Assembly: GCF_017301735.1 (NCBI RefSeq)
Contig: NZ_CP071090.1
Coordinates: forward strand, 11,205,001-11,269,000
DNA length: 64,000 bases
Direction of reading: 5' to 3'
From: Pyxidicoccus parkwaysis
GTDB taxonomy: Bacteria; Myxococcota; Myxococcia; Myxococcales; Myxococcaceae
Position 1 is the stretch's first letter; the number at the start of each line of letters is the position of its first letter. Shown piece after piece: positions 26,043-33,345 of the stretch. The notes beneath the pieces are model-generated. The model did no database searches. It saw only the letters and a program-made list of their open reading frames with translations, and was not told where the DNA came from. A program made the position numbers and the translations under genes.

Positions 26043-27521
26043 ATGAGCGTTCGCAGCGCTACCAGCTCCCCTGCCTTCCGGACGACGACCGCGGCGCCCC
26101 AGCGCTTCGACGGCAGCAAGCCGGCTCCTGGCACCACCAACACCAACGCGGCGCAGGTGACGAACCCGCCGCTGCACGGCGACCCGAAGAACCGCAACAA
26201 GGACACGTACAACCAGGTCATCAACCAGTTCGCGGCGGGGAACAACCCGCGCTACACGCCGCGCGACTCCAACGGTGACGGCACGCGCGATACGTTCTGC
26301 AACATCTTCCTGTGGGACGTGACGCGCGCCATGGGCGCGGAGATTCCCCACTGGGTGGACAAGGACGGCAACAGCGTGGCGCCGGGCAAGGGCCGCGAGC
26401 TGAACGCCAACGCCACCGTGGACTGGATGCACCAGAACGGTGCGAAGAACGGCTGGCGGAAGGCGACGCCTGAGGAGGCGCAGAAGATGGCCAACGAGGG
26501 CCATCCCGCCGTGGCGCTGTGGAAGAACCCGGGTGGCATCGGCCACGTGGCGGTGGTGCGCCCCGGTGAAGTGACGGCGCAGGGGCCGGCGTCCGCGCAG
26601 GCGGGCGGGAAGAACTTCAACAGCGGCCACATCAAGGACGGCTTCGGCAAGGCGCAGCCGGAGTACTGGGTGAACGACAGCGGCAAGGCCACGGGCAAGC
26701 CGCCCACGGACACGACGAAGCCGCCTCCCACCACCACGCCTCCTCCGTCCACGGGCGGCGTGAGCGTGCCGAAGACGGACCTCAAGCGCGGCGTGGAAGG
26801 CCCGGAGGTGCGCAAGCTGCAGGATGTCCTCGTCAAGCTGGGCTACATGACGAAGGAGCAGGTGAACACGGGGCCGGGCATCTTCGGGCCGAAGACGGAG
26901 GCGGCCGTCGCGAAGTTCCAGAAGGACCACGGCATCAGCCCCAACTCCGGCATCTTCGGGCCGAAGACGCGCGCGGCGATGACGGAGGCGCTGAAGGGCA
27001 ACGGCGGCACGACCAAGCCGGGTGGCACGGGCGGCACGGGCGGCACTACGGGTCCGGGCCCCGTCACGCAGCCGTCGGGCTCGGACGCGGCGAAGGCGGC
27101 GAAGATTGACCAGATTCTGAAGGGCACGGGTCTGGCGGGCCAGGGCGCGCACATCGTGGCGATGTCGAAGAAGTACAACGTGCCGCCGGAATTGGCGCTG
27201 GCGATGTTCCGCAAGGAAGCGTCGTTCATGTCGGCGGGCTCGGCGGTGAAGAACAACAACCCCGGCAACCTGCGCTTCGCGCAGTGGGAGACGAAGTTCG
27301 GCGGCCAGCCCAACGGCAACTTCACGAAGTTCCCCGACGCGAAGAGCGGCATCGAAGCGTACTTCGCGCTGCTCGGTGGCCCCGCGTACCGAGGCTTCAT
27401 CGACCGCGGCGACTACCAGGGCATGATCAACAAGTACGCGCCTCCGTCGGAGAACGACAGCGGCCTGTACCACAAGCAGGTCCTGCAGTGGATGCAGGAG
27501 TACAAGAACAAGATTGGGTAG
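26043..27521 (+). CDS. Modular cell-wall lytic protein: cysteine peptidase/amidase-like, PG-binding, glucosaminidase-like
   Basis: 492 residues, in three parts. Residues 50-185: an NlpC/P60- or CHAP-like domain with C86 (DTFCNIFLWD) and H168 (GGIGHVAVV) as a probable Cys-His pair. Pro/Thr-rich linker. Residues about 245-320: a peptidoglycan-binding type 1 domain, with GIFGPKTEAAV and GIFGPKTRAAM repeats. Gly-rich linker. Residues about 350-492: a glucosaminidase/lysozyme-like domain with ELALAMFRKEASF and NNNPGNLRF. There is no signal peptide, so export would need a dedicated secretion system, contraction machinery or lysis. It probably cuts peptidoglycan at both peptide and glycan bonds, plausibly as a predatory or developmental lysin. 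Confidence 0.82.
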   Translation: MSVRSATSSPAFRTTTAAPQRFDGSKPAPGTTNTNAAQVTNPPLHGDPKNRNKDTYNQVINQFAAGNNPRYTPRDSNGDGTRDTFCNIFLWDVTRAMGAEIPHWVDKDGNSVAPGKGRELNANATVDWMHQNGAKNGWRKATPEEAQKMANEGHPAVALWKNPGGIGHVAVVRPGEVTAQGPASAQAGGKNFNSGHIKDGFGKAQPEYWVNDSGKATGKPPTDTTKPPPTTTPPPSTGGVSVPKTDLKRGVEGPEVRKLQDVLVKLGYMTKEQVNTGPGIFGPKTEAAVAKFQKDHGISPNSGIFGPKTRAAMTEALKGNGGTTKPGGTGGTGGTTGPGPVTQPSGSDAAKAAKIDQILKGTGLAGQGAHIVAMSKKYNVPPELALAMFRKEASFMSAGSAVKNNNPGNLRFAQWETKFGGQPNGNFTKFPDAKSGIEAYFALLGGPAYRGFIDRGDYQGMINKYAPPSENDSGLYHKQVLQWMQEYKNKIG

Positions 27522-27550
27522 TGCTTGCTCTTGAGTGTCTGTGATTGACG

Positions 27551-27587
27551 AAGGGGTGGAGGGCGCTTCGGGTGCCTTCCGCCCCTT
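27551..27587 (+). terminator. Hairpin terminator after the lytic protein gene
   Basis: Arms 27551-27564 (AAGGGGTGGAGGGC) and 27574-27587 pair over 14 bp with a 9-base loop; two pairs are G-U wobbles that work only in plus-strand RNA. There is no T-run afterwards, so termination may be imperfect or the hairpin may protect the 3' end. It separates convergent genes. Confidence 0.6.
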
Positions 27588-27602
27588 GGTCGTTGATGGG
27601 GG

Positions 27603-28184
27603 CTACGGCCGCGGGACGCCTGCGTCCGGTGACGAAATGGGTGGCGCGTGCGACGGGCCGCCCTGTGTCTCGGAGGATTGGGAGGACACGCCGGGTTGCG
27701 CGGGCACTCCATCTTCCCCTGCACCCGGGGGCTCCGAAGGTAGGGCCCCATCGGGCTGTCCATCCATGAGGCTGCGAAGGATGCGCCCATCCATGCTGAT
27801 GGCGTAGCTGGCTCCCGAGTGCATGGCTGGCGTCAGCTGGCCACAGGCCCGTGGGTCTTCATCGATGCGGACGAAGATGACCTCTGCGTGGCGGATGACG
27901 CGGTAGCGATGGGACTCCTGCCTGTCCCAGCACGCGGGCCGCTTCGCACCGGGAGGAAGGAAGTCATTCGCGGCCACGGTGAGGGCACGCAGCGTGGCGC
28001 CGTCCAGTTCGTACGTTCCGCCTTGGGCTCCGAGCTCCGTCGCGGGTTGCTCGAAGAAGTGGGGGAAGACGATGGATGGGTCCTCTTCCCGTGTGATGAC
28101 CTGAGGCAGTGCACATGCCCATCCCATGAGCGCCCATGTCAGTGCACACGGCCCTAGCGATGTGCTCGTGCGGAGGTGCCTCAC
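27603..28184 (-). CDS. Putative lipoprotein, coupled to the PRPP-synthase-like gene
   Basis: 193 residues from GTG 28184. The start overlaps the stop of the upstream gene as GTGA (28181-28184), so translation is probably coupled. The N-terminus has a hydrophobic stretch ending MGWACALPQ, which reads as a lipoprotein or secretory signal. The middle contains YRVIRHAEVIFVRIDEDPRACGQL, and the last 50 residues are a Pro/Ser/Gly-rich low-complexity tail. No family recognised. Confidence 0.65.
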   Translation of the reverse strand: MRHLRTSTSLGPCALTWALMGWACALPQVITREEDPSIVFPHFFEQPATELGAQGGTYELDGATLRALTVAANDFLPPGAKRPACWDRQESHRYRVIRHAEVIFVRIDEDPRACGQLTPAMHSGASYAISMDGRILRSLMDGQPDGALPSEPPGAGEDGVPAQPGVSSQSSETQGGPSHAPPISSPDAGVPRP

Positions 28185-29077
28185 GGCCGCAGCGCGCGGG
28201 CAATGAGCGGCGCGAGTGTCACCACCTCGTGCCGGAACGGCAGCTCCGTCTGTGGCTCCACGCTGTCCGTGCTCACCAGCCGCGTCAGCGGCAGCGTGCG
28301 CAACCGCTCCACCGCCGGGCCCACCAGCAGCGCGTGTGTCGTCACCACCGTGATGTCGTCCGCGCAGCCCGCGTCGCGCAGCGTGCCCGCCGCCGCCACC
28401 AGCGTGCCTCCCGTGGACACCATGTCATCCACGAGAATCGGCCGGCGCCCGCGCACCTCGCCCATCAATCCGCTGGCGTGGACCTCGTCGCCGCTCACCC
28501 GCACCTTGTGAATCACCGCCCACGGCCGGCCCAACAACCGCGCCAGCGCCTCCGCCCGCTTCACCGCGCCCAAATCCGGCGCCACCACCACCGACGTGTC
28601 CGTCAGGTTCGGCCGCAGCGCGTCCGCCAGCAGCGGCAGCGCCGTGAGGTTCTCCAGCGGCGCCCCGAAGCACCCCTCCAGCGCGGGGCTGTGCAGGTCC
28701 ACCACCAGCACCCGGGCAAACCGTCCCTGTGACAGCAGGTCCGCCATCATCCGGCCACCCAGCGGCTCGCCCGGTCGCCCGCGCCGGTCCTGCCGCGCGT
28801 AGCCCAGGTACGGCACCACCGCCTCCAGCCGGGCCGCTCCCGCCCGCCAGCACGCATCCGCCATGAGCAGCAACTCCAGCAGGTGCTCACCCGTCGGCGG
28901 AGTCGTCGTCTGCACCAGCACCACGGTGCGCCCACGCACTGTCTCGGGCACCTCCATGTGCATCTCTCCATCCGGAAAGCGCTCGAAGTGACAGTCGGTG
29001 GGGGTGACGCCCAGGGCCGCTGCGAGGGCTCGTCCGAGGTGCGGGCTGGCAGTTCCAGTGAGGAGGACCGGGTCCAT
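28181..29077 (-). CDS. Ribose-phosphate pyrophosphokinase-like protein
   Basis: 298 residues from ATG 29077 with GGTGGAGG just upstream. The PRPP synthase layout is present: RFPDGEMHMEVPETVRG, then VPYLGYARQDRRGRPGEPLG (ATP flexible loop), VVDLHSPALEGCF, VVVAPDLGAVKRAEALARLL and the PRPP-binding loop ILVDDMVSTGGTLV. It should make PRPP from ribose 5-phosphate and ATP or be a closely related paralog. It shares the neighbourhood with a second phosphoribosyltransferase, and pncB is also within 25 kb. Its partner to the left is a lipoprotein read from the same transcript. Confidence 0.85.
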   Translation of the reverse strand: MDPVLLTGTASPHLGRALAAALGVTPTDCHFERFPDGEMHMEVPETVRGRTVVLVQTTTPPTGEHLLELLLMADACWRAGAARLEAVVPYLGYARQDRRGRPGEPLGGRMMADLLSQGRFARVLVVDLHSPALEGCFGAPLENLTALPLLADALRPNLTDTSVVVAPDLGAVKRAEALARLLGRPWAVIHKVRVSGDEVHASGLMGEVRGRRPILVDDMVSTGGTLVAAAGTLRDAGCADDITVVTTHALLVGPAVERLRTLPLTRLVSTDSVEPQTELPFRHEVVTLAPLIARALRP

Positions 29078-29219
29078 GGCCTCCACCCTAGCGCGCCTTC
29101 CGGCCCGGGGGCGCGGGGCCCGGCGCTCCCCCCGAAAGCAAACCGGCGGGAGGGCCTCCGCCAGGACCTCCGCCGTCACGCGCGCCCGCGTGCTTCACCT
29201 TCCCTGGTGGAGGAAGGCA

Positions 29220-29903
29220 ATGCGTTTTCGAGACCGGATGGAGGGAGGGCGCCGGCTGGCGAGCCTGCTGCTGCCCTACCGTGGAGGGAATGACGTCGTG
29301 CTGGGGCTCGCCCGCGGCGGCATGCTCGTCGCCTACGAGGTGGCGCGCGCCCTGGAAGCGCCCCTCCAGGTATGGGTGGCCCGCAAGGTGGACCTCCCTG
29401 GACGGCGGCTGACGCTGGGCGCCGTGTCCGAGGGCGACGGCCTCTACATGGACCCGGACGCCCTGCGCCTGTCGCCTCGTCTGGAGCCCATGTTCCGCAA
29501 CCTCGCCAACGACACCCGGGCCGACATCGAATCCGAGGTGCAGCGGCTGCGCGCCCAGACCTTCCTGGAGCTGGGCGGCAGGACGGTGCTGCTCGTCGAC
29601 GACGCGCTGGTGACGGGCGCCAGCGCCGCCGCCGCCCTCCAGGCCCTGCGCAAGCAGCGGCCCGGACGGCTGATACTGGCCACCCCCGTGGCCACGCCGC
29701 ACGCGCTGGAGGTGGTGCGCCCGCTCGCGAACGCGGTGCACTGTGTGAGGACCATCTCCGCCCTGGGCTCGGTGTCCGAGGCCTACGACGACTCGCGCCC
29801 CGTGCCGGACGCGGAGGTGCGGCGGTTGCTGGAGCGCTCGCGCGAGCCGCCCCTGCCGCTCGAGGTGCTGGTGTCCACGGACCCCGGCGGCTTCTGGATG
29901 TGA
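29220..29903 (+). CDS. Phosphoribosyltransferase-domain protein
   Basis: 227 residues from ATG 29220, with GGAGGAAGG four bases before it. The type I PRTase PRPP loop is clear: TVLLVDDALVTGASAAAAL; LGLARGGMLVAYEVA forms the first strand-loop. The remainder (RKVDLPGRRLTLGAVSEGD) matches the family that in many bacteria is fused to a dienelactone-hydrolase-like domain. Here that partner is the separate next gene, 20 bp downstream, so this locus shows the unfused form. Base substrate unknown. Confidence 0.85.
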   Translation: MRFRDRMEGGRRLASLLLPYRGGNDVVLGLARGGMLVAYEVARALEAPLQVWVARKVDLPGRRLTLGAVSEGDGLYMDPDALRLSPRLEPMFRNLANDTRADIESEVQRLRAQTFLELGGRTVLLVDDALVTGASAAAALQALRKQRPGRLILATPVATPHALEVVRPLANAVHCVRTISALGSVSEAYDDSRPVPDAEVRRLLERSREPPLPLEVLVSTDPGGFWM

Positions 29904-29922
29904 GACGAGGAGGCATGGCCAC

Positions 29923-30615
29923 ATGAGACAGGGAAGGAGCACGGACCCGGACGTGCGAGAGGTGCAGGTGGAGGCGAGCGGCGTGGCGCTGGGAGGAAGC
30001 CTCGGCGTGCCCTCCGGCGCGCGGGGCCTGGTCATCTTCGCGCACGGCAGCGGCAGCAGCCGCTTCAGCCCGCGCAACCGCGCCGTCGCGCGAGCGCTGC
30101 GCGAGGCGGGCCTGGGCACGCTGCTGTTCGACTTGCTGAGCCAGGAGGAGGAGGCGCGTGACGAGTACACCGGCGAGCTGCGCTTCGACATCCCCTTCCT
30201 CGCGCGGCGGCTGGCGGCGGTGACGGAGTGGGCGAGGGCACAGCCGGAGCTGACGCCGCTGCGCTTCGGCTACTTCGGCTCCAGCACCGGCGCGGCGGCG
30301 GCGCTGGTGGCGGCGGCCATGCACCCGGACCTCATCCGCGCGGTGGTGTCGCGCGGCGGCCGGCCGGACCTGGCGGGTCCGGTGTTGCAGCGCGTGCAGG
30401 CCCCCACGCTCCTGCTCGTGGGCGCGAAGGACATCGGCGTGGTGGAGCTGAACGAGGAGGCGCTGTCGCGGTTGGAAGGACTGAAGGACATCCACATCGT
30501 CCCCGGCGCCACGCACCTCTTCGAGGAGCCCGGCGCGCTGGAGGAAGTCGCGCACGTGGCGGCGGAGTGGTTCTCCCGCTACCTCGGCGGGGGGCTGGCG
30601 GAGGCGCACGTATGA
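29923..30615 (+). CDS. Dienelactone-hydrolase-like alpha/beta-hydrolase
   Basis: 230 residues, ATG 29923 with GAGGAGG upstream. The alpha/beta-hydrolase core shows VIFAHGSGSSR (oxyanion region), the nucleophile elbow GYFGSSTGAA, and a histidine in VPGATHLFEEPG. The acid is probably in LLVGAKDIGVVE. It overlaps the archease reading frame region and lies immediately after the phosphoribosyltransferase, with which homologs are fused, so the two products probably act together. The ester or thioester substrate is unknown. Cytosolic. Confidence 0.85.
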   Translation: MRQGRSTDPDVREVQVEASGVALGGSLGVPSGARGLVIFAHGSGSSRFSPRNRAVARALREAGLGTLLFDLLSQEEEARDEYTGELRFDIPFLARRLAAVTEWARAQPELTPLRFGYFGSSTGAAAALVAAAMHPDLIRAVVSRGGRPDLAGPVLQRVQAPTLLLVGAKDIGVVELNEEALSRLEGLKDIHIVPGATHLFEEPGALEEVAHVAAEWFSRYLGGGLAEAHV

Positions 30616-30668
30616 GCCTGGACACGCAGGGGAGCCCTGGCCTCGCGAGGGACTCCGAAGGAGGCACC

Positions 30669-31127
30669 ATGGACGCTGGACCCGTGCCCGCGGCGACGGG
30701 CGCGAACACGCCCCCGCGCTGGGAGCACCTCACCCGAGGCACGGCACGGGCCGTGCGCGGCGTGGGCCGCTCGGAGGAGGAGGCGCTGGAGCAGGCCGCG
30801 GTGGCGCTGTGCGCGCTGGTGGCGGACCCCACGCAGGTGGAGGTGCGCGAGGAGGTGTCCGTGGAGTGCGACGCGAAGGACCTGGACTCCCTGCTCGCGG
30901 ACTGGCTGGGCGCCATCCTCCACAACATGTCCGCGCGGCGGCTGCGCTTCCGGTGCTTCGCGGTGCGGCTGGACGGGCGTCGCCTCTTCGGCCACGCCTT
31001 CGGCGAGCACGTGGACCCGGCGCGGCACCATGGCGTCATGGAGCCGCGCGGCGTGTCGCTGACGAAGCCCGTGGTGCGCGGCACGGCGGACGGGCGGTGG
31101 ACGGCGGAGTGCGAGGTGCACGGCTGA
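30669..31127 (+). CDS. Archease
   Basis: 152 residues from ATG 30669, whose Shine-Dalgarno AAGGAGG is ideal; an in-frame ATG at 30612 overlapping the previous stop (ATGA) would add 19 residues. Archease is the SHS2-fold cofactor that activates the RNA ligase RtcB. Family pattern: WEHLTRGTARAVRGVGRSEE, EALEQAAVALCALV, DLDSLLADWLGAILH and the end ITKAVTYH-like region as VSLTKPVVRGTADGRW. The N-terminal HTADIG motif with its metal-binding aspartate is altered to LTRGTARA. No rtcB is in the window. A divergent archease with another partner is possible. Confidence 0.82.
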   Translation: MDAGPVPAATGANTPPRWEHLTRGTARAVRGVGRSEEEALEQAAVALCALVADPTQVEVREEVSVECDAKDLDSLLADWLGAILHNMSARRLRFRCFAVRLDGRRLFGHAFGEHVDPARHHGVMEPRGVSLTKPVVRGTADGRWTAECEVHG

Positions 31128-31154
31128 GAGACGCATGACTGAGAGGAGGAAGTG

Positions 31155-32366
31155 ATGTCGACCCGCGCGGTGGAGCTGCGCGGCACGGGCGGCGTCCCGG
31201 TGACGGCGGTGTTGGAGCTGCCCCCCGGCCGGCCCGCCGCCAGCGCGGTGCTGGTGTCGTGCTTCGCGTGCCTGGGCAACTCCCCCGGGCCCGCGCGGCT
31301 GTGTCATGCGCTGGTGTCCCGGGGCTTCGCGGTGCTGCGGCTCGACTTCACCGCGAAGCCCGCCGGTGACGACGGCGTGCAGCCCCGGCCGGACACCGTG
31401 CCCTCGGTGGACGCGGTGGTGGAGGCGGCGGCGTGGCTGCGCGAGCGCTACCCGCCCGCGCGCCTGCTGGTGGGCCACAGCCTGGGAGGCACCGCCGCCG
31501 CGGCCGCGCTGCCCCGGCTACCGGAAGTCGCGGCGCTGGCGCTGGTGAATGCCCCTTCAGGTCCGGAGCCCGTCCTCGAGAGGCTGGCGGCGCGGGAGCG
31601 CGAGGAGGGAGAGGGCGAGGTGACGCTGGGCCCCGGAAGGCTGCGCCTGTTGCGCGGCTTCCTCCACGACATCGCCGCGCCGCGCGTGGCCGTGGCGCTG
31701 GGCGCCTTCCCGGGCGCGGTGCTGGTGTTGCAGGCGCCGGAGGACCGCTATGTCTCGCTGGAGCACGCGCGGCGCCTGGTGGCGGCGGCAAGGCACCCGG
31801 GCAGCCTCTTCGTCCTCGACGGCGCGGACCACTTCCTCTCGCGCGAGGCGGACGCGGCGCTCGCGGCGGAGGTGCTGGGCCTCTGGGCCGCGCGGCACGT
31901 GACGCCGGTGACGGAGCGCGAGGCCCCGCTGCCGCCCGGCGTGGTGGAGGTGCACGAGGCGGGGCAGGGCGGCCCCTACGCGCAGGACATCCGCACGGGC
32001 CGGCACCGGCTGCGCGCGGACGAGCCCCTGAGCGTGGGCGGTGAGAACTCGGGCCCCACGCCCTACGGGCTGCTCCTGGCCGCACTGGGCGCGTGCACGG
32101 CCATGACTCTGCGCATGTACGCCACGCGCAAGGGCTGGCCGCTGGAGCATGTGCACGTGCAGCTCAGCCACGACAAGGTGCACTCGAAGGACTGCGCGGA
32201 GTGCGAGACGCAGGTGCGCAAGGTGGACCGGCTGCTGCGCAGGGTGAGGCTGGTGGGGCCCCTCAGCCAGGAGCAGCGCGAGAAGCTGACGGCCATGGCG
32301 GACCGCTGCCCGGTGCACCAGACGCTGGAGTCGGAAGTGGACGTCCGGACGGAGCTGGAGGAATGA
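31155..32366 (+). CDS. Bifunctional alpha/beta-hydrolase/OsmC-family protein
   Basis: 403 residues from ATG 31155 with GAGGAGGAAG upstream. Residues 1-245 form an alpha/beta-hydrolase with nucleophile S109 in VGHSLGG and histidine in DGADHFLS. Residues about 260-403 are an OsmC/Ohr-type domain with the two redox cysteines C314 (ALGACTAMTLR) and C385 (MADRCPVHQTLE), which reduce organic hydroperoxides. This fusion is a known architecture. It closes the PRTase-hydrolase-archease run of same-strand genes, probably a stress operon. Confidence 0.92.
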   Translation: MSTRAVELRGTGGVPVTAVLELPPGRPAASAVLVSCFACLGNSPGPARLCHALVSRGFAVLRLDFTAKPAGDDGVQPRPDTVPSVDAVVEAAAWLRERYPPARLLVGHSLGGTAAAAALPRLPEVAALALVNAPSGPEPVLERLAAREREEGEGEVTLGPGRLRLLRGFLHDIAAPRVAVALGAFPGAVLVLQAPEDRYVSLEHARRLVAAARHPGSLFVLDGADHFLSREADAALAAEVLGLWAARHVTPVTEREAPLPPGVVEVHEAGQGGPYAQDIRTGRHRLRADEPLSVGGENSGPTPYGLLLAALGACTAMTLRMYATRKGWPLEHVHVQLSHDKVHSKDCAECETQVRKVDRLLRRVRLVGPLSQEQREKLTAMADRCPVHQTLESEVDVRTELEE

Positions 32367-32426
32367 GCGCCCCGTGCGGGCCCGGGGCTGGTAGGGTCCG
32401 CCCCCCTCTTTTCTCGGACACACTTC

Positions 32427-32978
32427 ATGATTTCGCGTGAACAGCGCTTCGTCTGGTTGGACCTGGAGATGACCGGGTTGGATCCGGAGACGTGCGCCAT
32501 CATCGAGATTGGCGTCATCATCACCGGCCCGGACCTGCGTCCCCTCGCGGAGATGGAGCGCGTCATCTGGCAGCCGGAAGAGGTGCTCCAGCGGATGGAG
32601 CCCGTGGTGAAGGAGATGCACACGCGCAACGGCCTCTTGGACAAGGTGCGCGCGTCCAACACGTCGCTGCGCGTGGCGGAGCGCGACGTGACGGCGCTCG
32701 TCACCGAGCACTGCGCGCTGGGCGAGGGCGTGCTCGCCGGCAACTCCATCCACACAGACCGGCGCTTCCTCTTCCGCTACATGCCCATGCTGGAGCGCTA
32801 CCTGCACTACCGCATGGTGGACGTGACGAGCCTCAAGGTGCTCTCGCGCGCCTGGTATCCCAACCTCGTGGAGCCCCGCAAGCCGCCCAGCGGGCACACC
32901 GCGCTGGCGGACCTGCGCGCCAGCATCTCGGAGCTCCAGTACTACCGGGACGTGCTCTTCCGCCCCACGCCGGGCTGA
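32427..32978 (+). CDS. orn: Oligoribonuclease
   Basis: 183 residues, the standard length. A DEDDh 3'-5' exonuclease that degrades 2-5-nt RNAs and linear cyclic-di-GMP breakdown products. Motifs: WLDLEMTGLDPE (ExoI, D and E), NSIHTDRRFLFRYMP (ExoII) and HTALADLRASI (ExoIII, H and D). TAGGGT at 32392-32397 is a likely -10 box, giving a leader of about 20 bases. It ends four bases before the convergent response-regulator gene with no terminator between. Confidence 0.96.
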   Translation: MISREQRFVWLDLEMTGLDPETCAIIEIGVIITGPDLRPLAEMERVIWQPEEVLQRMEPVVKEMHTRNGLLDKVRASNTSLRVAERDVTALVTEHCALGEGVLAGNSIHTDRRFLFRYMPMLERYLHYRMVDVTSLKVLSRAWYPNLVEPRKPPSGHTALADLRASISELQYYRDVLFRPTPG

Positions 32979-32982
32979 GGCC

Positions 32983-33345
32983 TCACGCCTTCGGGGCGGC
33001 GAGCAGTTCGGAGATGGTGTCGAGCAGCAAGTCCAGCTCGAAGGGCTTGGCGAGGAAGCGCGCGCTGGAGCGGCGCTCCTCGTCGGAGATGCGGCCGGCG
33101 CTCATCACCACCACGGGCACGTCGTGCAGCGTGGCGTCCTCGCGCATGCGGCGCAGCATCTCCCGGCCGTCCATGACGGGCATCATCAAGTCCAGCAGGA
33201 CGAGGTCGGGCCTGGCGGCCGCCATGCGCTGCAGGCCCTCCGCGCCGTTGAAGGCGGTGACGACGTCGTAGCCCTCCACGGAGAGGATGTCCTGGAGCGC
33301 CTCGACGATGGCCAGCTCGTCGTCGACGATGAGGAGCCGCTTCAT
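32983..33345 (-). CDS. Stand-alone response-regulator receiver protein
   Basis: 120 residues, receiver domain only. Acidic pair in VDDE (8-10), phosphoacceptor D52 (LVLLDLMMP), threonine/serine switch at MSAGR and the conserved lysine in LAKPF. The start overlaps the stop of the KaiC-like gene as ATGA (33342-33345), so both are translationally coupled and probably work in one pathway, likely phosphotransfer or ATPase output. With no output domain, it must act by protein contact. Confidence 0.93.
   Translation of the reverse strand: MKRLLIVDDELAIVEALQDILSVEGYDVVTAFNGAEGLQRMAAARPDLVLLDLMMPVMDGREMLRRMREDATLHDVPVVVMSAGRISDEERRSSARFLAKPFELDLLLDTISELLAAPKA

Noticed and set aside
25169..27546. Shared word GTGTCTGTGATT next to two terminators (25170 and 27535)
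   Set aside because: A 12-base match between two places in 64 kb is expected by chance many times over.
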